Below, piece after piece: positions 43,773-56,555 of a stretch of 64,000 bases of DNA. The notes under the pieces were generated by a model. That model did no database searches, was not told the origin of the DNA, and saw nothing but the letters and a program-made list of their open reading frames with translations. Origin of the DNA: Candidatus Tectimicrobiota bacterium (lineage in GTDB: Bacteria > Tectomicrobia > Entotheonellia > Entotheonellales > Entotheonellaceae); the NCBI GenBank assembly GCA_026005175.1, contig BPKO01000004.1, positions 124,001-188,000 of the forward strand. The letters run 5' to 3'. A program made the translations under genes and the position numbers. Every line of letters starts with the position of its first letter. Position 1 is the first letter of the stretch.

Positions 43773-44260
43773 GGCAGGGCCTGCCTCCGCAGGCGGTAAG
43801 TGTGCAGGTGGCAGATCGCCGCCGCCAGGGCGTCGGCGGCATCAGGGGGCTGCGGCAGAGCGTCGAGCCGCAAGAGCGCCTGCACCATGCGCTGCACTTG
43901 CTGCTTGTCGGCCCGGCCATAGCCAACGACCGCCATCTTGATCTCCAGCGCCGAGTACTCCACCAGGGGCAGCGCCGCCTGCGCCACCGCCAGCAGCACC
44001 ACCCCACGCGCGTGGCCAAGCGCCAGGGCCGTTTGCGGGTTGTGGGCACAGAAGACCCGCTCCACCACCACCACCTCGGGCTGCCAGGTGCGCACCGCCT
44101 CGCACACCCCGGCATAGAGGCGCTGCAAGCGCTCGCCCAGGGGATAGCGCGAAGCGGCGCGGATGGCGCCCCAGGCCTGCGCCTGTAAGCCCCTTCCCCT
44201 TTCCTCCACCACGCCGTAGCCGGTCAGGACCGTCCCCGGATCGATGCCCAACACCCGCAC
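43769..44260 (-). CDS. ruvC: Holliday junction resolvase RuvC
   Basis: 163 residues. RNase H-like nuclease that cuts the RuvAB-bound junction. Asp7 in MRVLGIDPGTVLTGYGVVEE, Glu in EVVVVERVFCAHNPQTALAL, QVQRMVQALLRLDALPQPP and the C-terminal acidic pair DAADALAAAICHLHTYRL. Follows yebC by 9 bases. Confidence 0.97.
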   Translation of the reverse strand: MRVLGIDPGTVLTGYGVVEERGRGLQAQAWGAIRAASRYPLGERLQRLYAGVCEAVRTWQPEVVVVERVFCAHNPQTALALGHARGVVLLAVAQAALPLVEYSALEIKMAVVGYGRADKQQVQRMVQALLRLDALPQPPDAADALAAAICHLHTYRLRRQALP

Positions 44261-44269
44261 GGTTCTGGC

Positions 44270-45022
44270 TCATTCGGCATTGAGTTCGGCCATCACCGCT
44301 TCCGGGATGTCGAAGTTGGCGTAGGCCTTGCGCACGTCGTCGTGCTCGTCGAGGGCTTCCATGAGGCGCAGCACCTGCTCGGCCTGCCGCCCTTCCACCG
44401 ACACCGTGCTCTGAGGCACCAGGGTGACTTCGGCCACGTCCAGCTTGAGTCCCCGCCCTTCCAGGGCGCGGCGCACGTCTTCAAAGGCCTCAGGGGACGT
44501 GTGGATCTCGTATACCTCCCCTTCGGTCTTGACGTCGTCGCCGCCTGCTTCCAGCACCAGCTCTAGCAAGGCATCCTCGTCGATCTGCTTGGTCTCGAGG
44601 GTAATCAGGCCTTTGCGGGTGAACATCCAGGCTACGCAGCCGCTTTCGCCCAGGTTGCCGCCGTGCTTGGCAAAGAGGTGGCGCAGCTCGGCCACGGTGC
44701 GGTTCTTGTTGTCGGTCAGGGCCTCCACCAGAATGGCCACCCCGCCCGGGCCATAGCCCTCGTACGTCACTTCCTCGTACACCTCGCCCGGCAGCTCGCC
44801 GGTGCCTTTCTTGATGGCCCGCTGGATGGTCTCGGCCGGCATATTGGCGCTTTTGGCCGCCGCAATGGCGGTGCGCAGGCGGGGATTGGCACTGGGGTCG
44901 CCGCCGCCCAGGCGGGCAGCGGAGGTGATTTCACGGATGAGCTTGGTAAAGAGCTTGCCCCGGCGGGCGTCGACCACCGCTTTCTTGTGCTTGATCTGGG
45001 CCCATTTGGAATGACCAGCCAT
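44270..45022 (-). CDS. yebC: YebC/PmpR-family regulator (translational/transcriptional)
   Basis: 250 residues, the standard length. [60 protein letters not shown] and [19 protein letters not shown] are the family blocks. YebC proteins have been described as DNA-binding regulators and, for some, as factors relieving ribosome stalling at proline runs. First gene of yebC-ruvCAB-queA. Confidence 0.97.
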   Translation of the reverse strand: MAGHSKWAQIKHKKAVVDARRGKLFTKLIREITSAARLGGGDPSANPRLRTAIAAAKSANMPAETIQRAIKKGTGELPGEVYEEVTYEGYGPGGVAILVEALTDNKNRTVAELRHLFAKHGGNLGESGCVAWMFTRKGLITLETKQIDEDALLELVLEAGGDDVKTEGEVYEIHTSPEAFEDVRRALEGRGLKLDVAEVTLVPQSTVSVEGRQAEQVLRLMEALDEHDDVRKAYANFDIPEAVMAELNAE

Positions 45023-45075
45023 CGCTTTATCCCCTCTGCTCGGCGCCTCCCTCAGCTCTCATTATACCATCTCCG

Positions 45076-45597
45076 CTACGACCCCAAATCGACGAGGGCG
45101 TGCACCACCCCGCCCAGCAGCAGCCCTGCCAGCAGAGGGACACTGAGGTGCGGGTGCGCCACCAGGAAAGGCAAGACCTGGGCCGTCAGGCGCAGCCCGG
45201 CCTCGGCCACCTGCGTCGGGTAGCCGGCCAGCGACGCCAGGCGGTAACCAATGAGGAGCAGCAGCTCGACCACGCCGTAGAGGTAAGCAAGGCGTAGCAG
45301 CGGCCCCAGCAGGCCGTGGGAGAGGAAGCTGCGGTGGGCCACCAGCCGCTGGTAGGGGTACCACAGCAAGCGCAGCGGTCCCCAGCGCCGGTAAACGCGC
45401 GATGCCGTGTCGAGGTCGCTCGAAAGCAGCAGGCCGGAGAAGAGGTACGCTCCCAGAAACAGCAAGGTGGTGCGCCAGGGCCGCGCCTGCAGCCGTGCGT
45501 CCCACAGCGGCAGGTGGGTCACCGCCCCGTAGCAGGCCGGCCCCAGCAGCAGCGCCGTGTACAGCGTCAGGCGGTCGTGCGTTTTGTAGCCGGCCAT
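45076..45597 (-). CDS. DUF2227-family membrane protein (putative metal binding)
   Basis: 173 residues. The conserved signature LLLSSDLDTASRVYRRWGPL, RLLWYPYQRLVAHRSFLSH gives the family; its Asp/His cluster (MAGYKTHDR, DLD, HRSFLSH, VVHALVDLG) resembles the metal site of the YdjM/LexA-regulated hydrolase superfamily. Four or five hydrophobic helices (TTLLFLGAYLFSGLLLSS, LYGVVELLLLIGYRLASLAG). No known function. Lies 17 bases upstream of the glnS stop side in the same direction, between yebC and glnS. Confidence 0.85.
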   Translation of the reverse strand: MAGYKTHDRLTLYTALLLGPACYGAVTHLPLWDARLQARPWRTTLLFLGAYLFSGLLLSSDLDTASRVYRRWGPLRLLWYPYQRLVAHRSFLSHGLLGPLLRLAYLYGVVELLLLIGYRLASLAGYPTQVAEAGLRLTAQVLPFLVAHPHLSVPLLAGLLLGGVVHALVDLGS

Positions 45598-45614
45598 GGC
45601 ATGCCGTCGCGAGG

Positions 45615-47303
<1,689 letters not shown>

Positions 47304-47465
47304 GGCGGGAATTCTCCTTTGCCTCCCGTTCGTCTCTCTCACCCATGATATTAGCACATTCGCCACCGGCTGCCCGCCCGGCCCCCACCGCCCTTGACGC
47401 TCGCGGCGCCGGTCATGAATAATAAGAAGTCTGCAAGCGGCAACCGCCAGCGCGGAGAGGCAAGC

Positions 47466-48176
47466 ATGGCCAGTGAAGTGGTGGTGGTGGTGTTCGGGGC
47501 CCACCCCGACGACCTCGACTGGGGCAGCGGCGGCACGGTGGCCCGCTGGGCCCGCGAAGGCAAAGAAGTCTACTACGTCCTGGCCACCAGCGGCGAAAAC
47601 GGCGAGGATCACCTAAACGGCCGGGTGCTGCCGGCGCCGGAAATGGCTGAGCTGCGCCAGGCCGAACAGCGCCAGGCCGCCGCGGTTCTCGGCGTCAAGG
47701 ACGTGATTTTTCTCGGCCAGCCCGACGGCAAGGTGCAGCCCAGCCTGGCCTTCCGCGATCAGATCGTGAACGTGCTGCGCCGCCTGCGCCCGCATATCGT
47801 GGTCAGTCTCGATCCGGGCCACTGGGCCTTTGACAACTTCCGCCTCTACCACCCCGACCACCGCGCCATGGCGCTGGCCGTCTACGACGCCATTTACCCG
47901 GCGGCCGGCACCGCCACCTACCGGCCACAGCCCGACGAGGGCTGGCCGCCCCACAAAGTGCGCGAAGTTTACTTTACCGGCAGCAGCCATCCCGATACCT
48001 ACGTCGACATCACCCACACGATTGACTTAAAGATCCAGGCCCTCAGCTGCCACCGCAGCCAGATCACCAATCCGGTGGCCCTGGCCCAACACGTGCGCGA
48101 GGTGGCGGCGCGCTACGGCGAGCGCATCGGCTGCCGCTACGCCGAGGCGTTCCGCCGCCTGGACGTTCCCCAGTAA
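47466..48176 (+). CDS. PIG-L/LmbE-family N-acetylglucosaminyl-type deacetylase
   Basis: 236 residues from ATG 47466, with GAGAGG upstream. Zinc hydrolase motif AHPDD in [40 protein letters not shown], and HPDH in [20 protein letters not shown]. Members remove acetyl groups from GlcNAc-like sugars, including in bacillithiol and mycothiol synthesis; without a neighbouring glycosyltransferase the substrate is open. Divergent from glnS. 16 bases upstream of the carboxylase cluster, so perhaps co-transcribed. TTGACG at 47394-47399 is a possible -35. Confidence 0.92.
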   Translation: MASEVVVVVFGAHPDDLDWGSGGTVARWAREGKEVYYVLATSGENGEDHLNGRVLPAPEMAELRQAEQRQAAAVLGVKDVIFLGQPDGKVQPSLAFRDQIVNVLRRLRPHIVVSLDPGHWAFDNFRLYHPDHRAMALAVYDAIYPAAGTATYRPQPDEGWPPHKVREVYFTGSSHPDTYVDITHTIDLKIQALSCHRSQITNPVALAQHVREVAARYGERIGCRYAEAFRRLDVPQ

Positions 48177-48192
48177 TCCCGGAAGCCGCGCC

Positions 48193-49803
<1,611 letters not shown>

Positions 49804-49807
49804 GGCC

Positions 49808-51322
49808 ATGCGCAAGCTGCTGATTGCCAACCGCGGCGAAATCGCCGTGCGCATCCTGCGCGCTGCCCGCGAGCTGGGGCTGCGCACCGTGGCCGTGTAC
49901 TCCGAGGCGGACCGCGATGCCCTGCACGTGCGCCTAGCCGACGAGGCTTACCCGCTGGGGCCGCCGGAGCCGGCGGCAAGCTACCTGAATGTGGCGCGCC
50001 TGCTCGAGGTGGCCCGCGCCTGCGGCGCCGACGCCGTGCACCCCGGCTACGGCTTCCTGGCAGAAAACCCCGACTTTGCCGAAGCCTGCCAACAGGCCGG
50101 CCTGACTTTTGTCGGCCCCTCGCCGCAGGCCATGCGCCGGCTGGGCTCGAAGATCGCCGCCAAAACCCTGGCGCAGGCAGCTGGCGTGCCGGTGATCCCC
50201 AGCTTTCACGCCCCTGATGCCGCCACCCTGGCGCAGCAGGCTCCGGCTGCCGCCGCCCGCCTTGGCTACCCGGTGCTGATCAAAGCCGCTGCCGGCGGCG
50301 GCGGCAAAGGCATGCGCCTCGTGCAGCGGCCCGAAGACCTGCAGCCGGCGCTGGAAGCCAGTGCGCGCGAGGCGCAGCAGGCTTTTGGCGACCCCACGCT
50401 GCTGCTGGAAAAGTACTTGGTGCGGCCGCGGCACGTGGAGGTGCAGGTGCTGGGCGACCTCCACGGCAACCTGGTCCACCTGGGCGAGCGCGAGTGCTCT
50501 ATCCAACGCCGCCACCAGAAAATCATCGAGGAAGCGCCTTCGCCGGCGGTGACGCCGCCGTTGCGGGCCCGCCTGGCCGAGGCGGCGCTGCGCCTGGCGG
50601 CAGCGGCCGGGTACACCAATGCCGGCACGGTGGAGTTCCTGCTCGACGGCGACGGCCAGTTTTACTTTCTGGAAGTGAATACCCGCCTGCAAGTGGAGCA
50701 CCCCGTGACCGAGCTGGTAACCGGCATCGACCTGGTGCACCAGCAGCTGCGCATCGCCCGCGGCGAACCCCTGGCCTTTACCCAAGGCGACGTGGTGCTG
50801 CGCGGCCACGCCATCGAGTGCCGCCTCTACGCCGAGGACCCGGCGCGGGACTTCCTGCCGGCCAGCGGCCGCGTGGCCGTGCTGCGCGAGCCGGTGGCGC
50901 CAGGCTGCCGCATCGACAGCGGCCTGGTGCCCCAGGGCGAGATTACCCCTTACTACGACCCCATTCTCGCCAAGCTGATTGCTTATGGCCGCACCCGCCA
51001 GGAAGCCATTCTGCGCTTGCAGGCGCTGCTGCGCGACTACGTGCTGCTGGGCGTCACCACCAACCGGCAGTTCCTCCTCGAGGTGATCAGCTCCCCGGCG
51101 TTTGGCGCTGCAGACCTCGACGTGACGTTTGTGGAGCGCCACTTTGCCCACTGGCAGCCCGACGGCACGGCGCCTGACGAGGTGGTGGCCCTGGCAGCGC
51201 TGGCCGAGTTCTTGCAGCGCCGCGGGCGGCTGGCCGAGCCGCCGGCTGCAGCCGCCGCCCCGCAGGCGGTGCTGACGCCCTGGCACCGCTACGACGGCTG
51301 GCGGCTGGGAGGGAGCCGATGA
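49808..51322 (+). CDS. Acyl-CoA carboxylase, biotin carboxylase subunit
   Basis: 504 residues. ATP-grasp enzyme that carboxylates biotin. MRKLLIANRGEIAVRILRAA, VHPGYGFLAENPDFAEACQQ, IKAAAGGGGKGMRLVQRPED (ATP loop), ERECSIQRRHQKIIEEAPSP and EVNTRLQVEHPVTELVTGID. It ends TPWHRYDGWRLGGSR, the point where MccA/PccA proteins normally continue into the carrier domain; here the carrier is a separate frame beginning with a 4-base ATGA overlap. Confidence 0.95.
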   Translation: MRKLLIANRGEIAVRILRAARELGLRTVAVYSEADRDALHVRLADEAYPLGPPEPAASYLNVARLLEVARACGADAVHPGYGFLAENPDFAEACQQAGLTFVGPSPQAMRRLGSKIAAKTLAQAAGVPVIPSFHAPDAATLAQQAPAAAARLGYPVLIKAAAGGGGKGMRLVQRPEDLQPALEASAREAQQAFGDPTLLLEKYLVRPRHVEVQVLGDLHGNLVHLGERECSIQRRHQKIIEEAPSPAVTPPLRARLAEAALRLAAAAGYTNAGTVEFLLDGDGQFYFLEVNTRLQVEHPVTELVTGIDLVHQQLRIARGEPLAFTQGDVVLRGHAIECRLYAEDPARDFLPASGRVAVLREPVAPGCRIDSGLVPQGEITPYYDPILAKLIAYGRTRQEAILRLQALLRDYVLLGVTTNRQFLLEVISSPAFGAADLDVTFVERHFAHWQPDGTAPDEVVALAALAEFLQRRGRLAEPPAAAAAPQAVLTPWHRYDGWRLGGSR

Positions 51323-51801
51323 AGTTTGCCTATCGCCGCCGCCCCGATGATCCCGAGCGCCTCGAGGTGGAGGTGACGCCCCTGCCCGGCGAGGAGGAGC
51401 GCTTCTGCGTCCGCGTTGGCGACAAGGCCTTCGAGCTGGCGGCCCGTCTTCTGCACCGCGTGGCCTGGCTCAAGCAGGGCGGAGAGATCCTCCTGCAGTA
51501 CGAGGGCCGGGAATACCGCCTCTACGACGCCGCCGGCCAGCGGCCGCCGGCCCCGCCCGCTAGCGACGGCCAGGTGCGGGCGCCCATGGCCGGGAAAATC
51601 GTCCGCGTCTGCGTGCAGGCAGGCGAGCGGGTGCAGGCCGGAGACGTGCTGGTGATTCTGGAAGCGATGAAAATGGAGCAGCCGCTCACCGCGCCCCACG
51701 ACGGCGTGGTGCAGGAGGTGCGGTGCACCGCCGGCGAGCAGGTCAGCGCCGGCAGCACCCTGGTCCTCCTCGCCCCGGCTGCCGCATCCCATAGCCCCTG
51801 A
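51319..51801 (+). CDS. Acyl-CoA carboxylase, biotin carboxyl carrier subunit
   Basis: 160 residues. The N-terminal 80 residues correspond to the BT-like linker of MccA (MKFAYRRRPDDPERLEVEVT); the C-terminal biotinyl domain has the modified lysine in LVILEAMKMEQPLTAPHDGV. Separate from the biotin carboxylase by an ATGA overlap, so this is either a genuinely split alpha subunit with coupled translation or one gene with a frameshift. Confidence 0.93.
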   Translation: MKFAYRRRPDDPERLEVEVTPLPGEEERFCVRVGDKAFELAARLLHRVAWLKQGGEILLQYEGREYRLYDAAGQRPPAPPASDGQVRAPMAGKIVRVCVQAGERVQAGDVLVILEAMKMEQPLTAPHDGVVQEVRCTAGEQVSAGSTLVLLAPAAASHSP

Positions 51802-51816
51802 AGCAGGACCATTCCC

Positions 51817-53286
51817 ATGAGTGAGACCCCAGTTCGCGTTCGCATTGCTCCGAGTCCCACGGGACCGCCCCACGTGGGCACGGCGTACATCGCCCTTTTC
51901 AACTACGCCTTTGCCCGCTCGCAGGGGGGGAAGTTCGTGGTGCGCATCGAGGACACCGACCAGGCGCGCTCCTCCCGCCACTACGAAGAGGCCATCCTGC
52001 GCGCTTTGCGCTGGCTGGGGCTGGCGTGGGACGAGGGGCCCGACGTGGGCGGGCCCTACGGCCCTTACCGCCAGTCCGAGCGCCTGCCCCTTTACCAGCA
52101 CTACGCCCAGGAGCTGCTCGAGCGCGGCGCCGCCTACCGCTGCTGGTGCTCGCCCGAGCGCCTGGAAGCGGTGCGGCAGCAGCAGCGCCAGGCCAAGCTG
52201 CCGCTGCGCTACGACGGCCACTGCCGGACACTGTCGGCTGCCGAAATCGCCGCCTGCCTGCGGCAGGGGCAGCCGTACGTGGTGCGGCTGAAAGTGCCAA
52301 GCCGCGGCGAGACGGTGGTGCACGACGCCTTTCGCGGCGCTATCGCCTTTGACAACCAGCAACTCGACGACCAGATCCTGCTCAAGTCCGACGGCTTTCC
52401 CACGTACCACCTGGCCAACGTCGTCGACGACCATCTCATGCGCATCTCGCACGTCATCCGCGCCGAGGAGTGGATTGCCTCCACGCCCAAGCACGTGCTC
52501 CTCTACCAGGCCTTTGGCTGGCAGCCGCCGGTGTTCATGCACATGCCGCTGCTGCGCAACCCGGACCGCAGCAAAATCAGCAAGCGCAAGAACCCGGTGT
52601 CGCTCGATTACTATCGCCGTCAGGGCTACCTGCCCGAGGCCATTTGCAACTTCCTGGGCCTCATGGGCTGGTCCATGCCCGACGAGCGCGAGATCTTTTC
52701 CCTGGAAGAAATGGTGCAGGCGTTTACGTTCGAGCGCATCCGCCTGGGGGGGCCGATTTTCGACTTGCAGAAGCTCGACTGGCTCAACGGCGTTTACATT
52801 CGCCGCCTGCCTCCCGAGGAGCTGGTGCGCCGCCTTTACGACCAGCTCATCACCCCCCTGCTGCACCGCCTGCGCGACACGCTGTACCTGCGGCGCCTCA
52901 TCCCCCTGTTGCAGGAGCGCCTGCCCACCCTGGGTGATTTTCATTCCCTGGCGGCGTACTTTTACCAGACGCCGCTGCGCTACGACCCGGCCCTGCTGGT
53001 GCCCAAAGGCCGCAGCGCGCGCGAGACGGCCAACGTGCTGGCCGGCGCTGCCGAGTGGCTGCAGCGCTACGAGGGGCCATGGCAAGATGCCGAACTGGAG
53101 AGCTGCCTGCGCGCTTACCTCGAGAGCACCAAGTGGGATGCCCGCAGCCTGTTTATGAGCCTGCGCGTCGCCCTCACCGGGCGCACTGCCTCCCCGCCCC
53201 TCTTTGCCACCATGGAAGTGCTGGGGCGTGAGCTGTGCCTGACGCGCCTGGAAGACGCCGTGGCAGCGTTGCAGAAACAGTCATGA
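51817..53286 (+). CDS. gltX: Glutamyl-tRNA synthetase
   Basis: 489 residues. Class Ib: HIGH-type VRIAPSPTGPPHVGTAYIAL, FVVRIEDTDQARSSRHYEEA, FPTYHLANVVDDHLMRISHV, and KMSKS equivalent NPDRSKISKRKNPVSLDYYR, followed by the helical anticodon-binding domain. The GluRS-specific blocks GEEW-like IRAEEWIASTPKHVLLYQAF are present. Overlaps the rnz start by 4 bases. Confidence 0.96.
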   Translation: MSETPVRVRIAPSPTGPPHVGTAYIALFNYAFARSQGGKFVVRIEDTDQARSSRHYEEAILRALRWLGLAWDEGPDVGGPYGPYRQSERLPLYQHYAQELLERGAAYRCWCSPERLEAVRQQQRQAKLPLRYDGHCRTLSAAEIAACLRQGQPYVVRLKVPSRGETVVHDAFRGAIAFDNQQLDDQILLKSDGFPTYHLANVVDDHLMRISHVIRAEEWIASTPKHVLLYQAFGWQPPVFMHMPLLRNPDRSKISKRKNPVSLDYYRRQGYLPEAICNFLGLMGWSMPDEREIFSLEEMVQAFTFERIRLGGPIFDLQKLDWLNGVYIRRLPPEELVRRLYDQLITPLLHRLRDTLYLRRLIPLLQERLPTLGDFHSLAAYFYQTPLRYDPALLVPKGRSARETANVLAGAAEWLQRYEGPWQDAELESCLRAYLESTKWDARSLFMSLRVALTGRTASPPLFATMEVLGRELCLTRLEDAVAALQKQS

Positions 53287-54197
53287 GCACCACGTTTCGC
53301 ATCACTTTCCTGGGAACCTCGGCCGCCGTACCCACGGTGCGGCGCAACGTGTCGGCCACGCTGGTCGCCTACCAGGACCTCAAGTGGCTCATCGACTGCG
53401 GTGAGGGCACGCAGCGGCAAATCATGCGCACGGGTGCCGGCTTTAAGAATCTCACCCACATCGTGCTCAGCCACGAGCACCTCGACCACATCCTGGGCAT
53501 TGGCGGCCTGCTGGCCACCTTCAACATGCTGCTGCCGGTGTCCCAGGTGACCGTGTTCGGCAGCCCTGCCACGCTCGAGCGCGTGCGCCAGCTGGCCAGC
53601 TTCATCGGCCGCTCGCTGCAGTACAAGCTGCACCTGCAGCCCATCGAGCAGGGGCTGGTCTTCAGCCACCGCCAGCTGGAGTGCTACGCCTTTCCCACCC
53701 GCCACCGGCTGAAGCGCTCTTACGGCTTTATTTTTCAGGAAAAGCCCAAGCGGCGCTTTCTGGCCGAGGTGGCCGAGCGCCTGGGCATCCCTGCGGGGCC
53801 GGAGCGGCGGCGGCTTTTGGCCGGGGAAAGCGTACAGAGCCCCACGGGACGCTGGGTGCACCCCGACGAGGTGCTGGCACCGCCGGTGCCGGGCAAGAAG
53901 CTGGTGTATATAAGCGATACGCTTTATTTTCCGGAGCTGAGCACTTATGCCGCCGAGGCCGACTGCCTCATCGCCGAGGCCACCTTTCTCAGCAGCGACG
54001 CCGAGCTGGCGGCAGAAGTGGGCCACATGACGGCCGCGCAGGCGGCCACCGTGGCCCGCGATGCCGGCGCCAAGCGGCTGTACCTCAACCACCTGTCGCA
54101 GCGCTACGCCCAAGCCGAGCACCTCATCCTGGAAGAGGCGCGGCACATCTTCCCCGATACACACCTGGCCAGCGACTTGCTCACCGTCGAGGTGTAG
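53283..54197 (+). CDS. rnz: Ribonuclease Z
   Basis: 304 residues from ATG 53283. Removes the 3' trailer of tRNA precursors. Metallo-beta-lactamase fold: STTFRITFLGTSAAVPTVRR, ECGEGTQRQIM-like IDCGEGTQRQIMRTGAG, zinc motif HxHxDH in IVLSHEHLDHILGIGGLLAT, and LYISDT-like VYISDTLYFPELSTYAAEAD, GHMTAAQAATVARDAGAKRL. Translationally coupled to gltX, which makes sense as both act on tRNA. Confidence 0.95.
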   Translation: MSTTFRITFLGTSAAVPTVRRNVSATLVAYQDLKWLIDCGEGTQRQIMRTGAGFKNLTHIVLSHEHLDHILGIGGLLATFNMLLPVSQVTVFGSPATLERVRQLASFIGRSLQYKLHLQPIEQGLVFSHRQLECYAFPTRHRLKRSYGFIFQEKPKRRFLAEVAERLGIPAGPERRRLLAGESVQSPTGRWVHPDEVLAPPVPGKKLVYISDTLYFPELSTYAAEADCLIAEATFLSSDAELAAEVGHMTAAQAATVARDAGAKRLYLNHLSQRYAQAEHLILEEARHIFPDTHLASDLLTVEV

Positions 54198-54199
54198 GC

Positions 54200-54877
54200 T
54201 TACGCGTCGGCCGCCGCCGGCGGGGCAGCGCGCTGGCGCAAGGCCTGCCAGACAGGGTAGAGCGACTGCAGCCACTGCCTGCCGACTTGCGGGACAAAGT
54301 TGACGGCTTTGACCCGCACCCAGTCGTCAAACAGCTCGAGCACGGAAATGGCGCCGGTGTCGAGAGTAAGGCGGCGGTACTCGTTGAAAGGCATGCCGAG
54401 GTAGTGGGCCAGTGCCGTGCGGAGGACGTCGCCGTGCGACACCAGCACCGTCACCTGCTGCGGATACTGCCGGCGCACCCACTCGATTACCCGCACGGCG
54501 CGCTGCTGCACCGCCAGCAGGCGCTCGCCGTTGGGAAAGGCCACGCTGGCGGGATCCTGAAAGACTTGAAGAGTAATGGGATGCTGACGCAGGTCGCGAA
54601 AGAGCTTGCCCTCCCAGTCACCGTAGTCCACCTCGCGCAGATCCACGACTTCTTCGAGGGCCACGCCCAGCTGGGCGGCCAGGATCTCTGCCGTCTGCCG
54701 TGCCCGCCACACCGGGCTGGAGAAAATGCGGTGCACGCCGAGCCCAGCCAGCACCTGGGCCACCGCGCGCGCCTGCTCCTGGCCACGAGCGTTGAGCGGT
54801 ACGGCGGCCTGGCCGGAAATGCGCCCCGCAAGGTTATCGTCCGTCTGCCCGTGGCGGACGAGCAGCAGCAGTGCCAC
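54200..54877 (-). CDS. Histidine-phosphatase-family protein (phosphoglycerate mutase-like)
   Basis: 225 residues. Catalytic RHG in MALLLLVRHGQTDDNLAGRI, RIFSSPVWRARQTAEILAAQ, LREVDYGDWEGKLFRDL and the second His in VTVLVSHGDVLRTALAHYLG. Phosphatases of this type act on sugar phosphates, cobalamin or nucleotide intermediates; the substrate is undetermined. Convergent with rnz (2 bases apart) and divergent from the ChaN-like gene. Confidence 0.92.
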   Translation of the reverse strand: MALLLLVRHGQTDDNLAGRISGQAAVPLNARGQEQARAVAQVLAGLGVHRIFSSPVWRARQTAEILAAQLGVALEEVVDLREVDYGDWEGKLFRDLRQHPITLQVFQDPASVAFPNGERLLAVQQRAVRVIEWVRRQYPQQVTVLVSHGDVLRTALAHYLGMPFNEYRRLTLDTGAISVLELFDDWVRVKAVNFVPQVGRQWLQSLYPVWQALRQRAAPPAAADA

Positions 54878-54957
54878 GTCTTTCTCCTTGTCGTCTCTTG
54901 CCTGTCGTGAGCCAACCCGCTACGATGCCTCCAGAACACGCCCTCCGGAGGTCTGCC

Positions 54958-55959
54958 ATGGTGATGCGCCTTGTCTTGCTGCTGGTTTTCCTCCTGCCAG
55001 CCTGTAGCGTGCGCTCTCCCGCGCTTTCTTCCAGCACCCCCCTGCCTGCCACCGTCCGCGGCCAGGACCTCTACGGCACCCTCCTCGACCTGCGCACCCT
55101 GCAAGCGATTAGCTTCGAGGCCATGCTAGCAGCCGTGGCCCAAGTGCAGGTGGTGGCCGTGGGCGAGGAGCACTACCACCCCGACATCCAGGCTTTCGAG
55201 CTCGAGCTGCTGCAGGCCCTGACCCGGTGCCGGCCGCAGCGGCTGGCGCTGGCCATGGAGTTTCTCGAGCGCCACCAGCAGCCAATTGTGGATGCGTACC
55301 TGGCCGGCGCGCTCGACCCGCAAGCGCTGCAGCGGCGGCTTCAGGCCTCTGAAGCCTTCATGCGCCTTTACTTTCCCCTGCTGCGCTACGCCCGCCAGGC
55401 GGGCCTGCCGGTGATTGCCATGAACACTCCCCGGCGCCTGGCGCGCCAGATTGCCCGGGAAGGGCTGCAAGCGACCCTCAGGCGCCTCAGCCCTGAGGAG
55501 CGAGCTTACCTGCCCGAGGCCCTTCCGGCCCTGCCGCCCGCGTACCGGACGTACTTTCTGGAGGCCGTGGCCGGCTCTCACCGGCTCGAAGGCGAGCAAA
55601 GCGAGCGCTTCGTCGAGGCGTCCTTCGTCAAGGACGTGACCATGGCCCTGGCCCTGGCCACTTTTCTCAAGGCCCATCCCGAGCACGCCGTGCTGGCCAT
55701 CGCCGGCCGCTTCCACATGAGCTACGACAAAGCCGTGCCTTTCTTCCTCCGCCAGTACGCGCCGCGCCTGGCGCTGCGCCGCCTTATCACCCTGGCCGTA
55801 GAACCCGAAGAAACCCTCGATCTGGACAAGCTGCGGGCCGAAGACGCTGCCGACTACCTACGGCTGTTTCCTCCCGCACCCGAGGAGACCAAACGGCAGG
55901 CCCTGAGCGAGCCTGCCGCCAAAAACGGGGACGGCAGCAAAGAAGGGCGCCCCCGGTGA
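54958..55959 (+). CDS. ChaN-like lipoprotein
   Basis: 333 residues from ATG 54958 (a second ATG at 54964 is equally possible). Lipoprotein signal with lipobox LLVFLLPACSVRS. The ChaN/TIKI-superfamily domain follows: VVAVGEEHYHPDIQAFELEL, LAMEFLERHQQPIVDAYLAG, LPVIAMNTPRRLARQIAREG and AIAGRFHMSYDKAVPFFLRQ. Campylobacter ChaN binds haem at the outer membrane, while related TIKI proteins are metalloproteases; either role is possible. The C-terminus ends with a charged tail. Confidence 0.85.
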   Translation: MVMRLVLLLVFLLPACSVRSPALSSSTPLPATVRGQDLYGTLLDLRTLQAISFEAMLAAVAQVQVVAVGEEHYHPDIQAFELELLQALTRCRPQRLALAMEFLERHQQPIVDAYLAGALDPQALQRRLQASEAFMRLYFPLLRYARQAGLPVIAMNTPRRLARQIAREGLQATLRRLSPEERAYLPEALPALPPAYRTYFLEAVAGSHRLEGEQSERFVEASFVKDVTMALALATFLKAHPEHAVLAIAGRFHMSYDKAVPFFLRQYAPRLALRRLITLAVEPEETLDLDKLRAEDAADYLRLFPPAPEETKRQALSEPAAKNGDGSKEGRPR

Positions 55960-55979
55960 GGCACCTGGCCTCACCGGGG
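55951..55979. terminator. Hairpin between convergent ChaN-like and peroxiredoxin genes
   Basis: CCCCGGTGAGGC (55951-55962), loop ACCTG, GCCTCACCGGGG (55968-55979): 12 perfect pairs. It contains the TGA of the ChaN-like gene and lies 11 bases from the peroxiredoxin stop, so it can serve both strands, although neither side has a strong T-run. Confidence 0.75.
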
Positions 55980-55990
55980 CCTCGGGAGGC

Positions 55991-56461
55991 TTAGTTCAGG
56001 CTGCGCAGCGTTTCTTGAATCTTCTCGAAGTTGGGCAGCTGGCGGGCGTCTTCCAGCACTTCCGCATAGCGCACCTTGCCCTCCTTGTCGATCACGAAGG
56101 CGGCGCGCTTGGCCACCCCCTTAAAACCCAGCAGCTGGTCGTACTGGGCGCCGTAGGCCTTGACCACCTCGCGGTTGAAGTCGCTGAGCAGGGTAAAGTT
56201 GAGGTTCTCCTTTTCCTTCCACTGCTTGAGGGCAAAGGGGCTGTCGACGCTGATGCCCAGCACCTCGGCGTTGAGGCTGGCATACTGGTTGAGATTGTCG
56301 CGCACCGAGCACAGCTCGTTGGTGCAGACGCTGGTAAAGGCCAGGGGCACGAAGAGGAGCACGACGTTTTTCTGGCCGCGGAAGGAACTCAGCGTGACGT
56401 CCTGCATGTCGGTGTTTTTCAGGGTAAAATCCGGCGCTGGTTGACCAACCTGCACGCTCAT
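55991..56461 (-). CDS. Peroxiredoxin (AhpE/PrxQ-like)
   Basis: 156 residues from ATG 56461 (MSVQVGQPAPDFTLKNTDMQ). Peroxidatic Cys in PLAFTSVCTNELCSVRDNLN with a second Cys five residues later (CxxxxC), as in atypical 2-Cys PrxQ/BCP, although the overall sequence is of the AhpE/redoxin type. GISVDSPFALKQWKEKENLN and LLSDFNREVVKAYGAQYDQL complete the fold. Reduces hydroperoxides in the cytoplasm. Downstream of, and in the same direction as, the Crp/Fnr gene (95-base gap). Confidence 0.93.
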   Translation of the reverse strand: MSVQVGQPAPDFTLKNTDMQDVTLSSFRGQKNVVLLFVPLAFTSVCTNELCSVRDNLNQYASLNAEVLGISVDSPFALKQWKEKENLNFTLLSDFNREVVKAYGAQYDQLLGFKGVAKRAAFVIDKEGKVRYAEVLEDARQLPNFEKIQETLRSLN

Positions 56462-56555
56462 ACACGGTCCTCCTTGCAACAAAAGCGAGAATGGCCAGGG
56501 AAGACGGCGCACACGGGTAATGTAGCGGGTCGGTAGGGACGGCGTCAACCGCCGC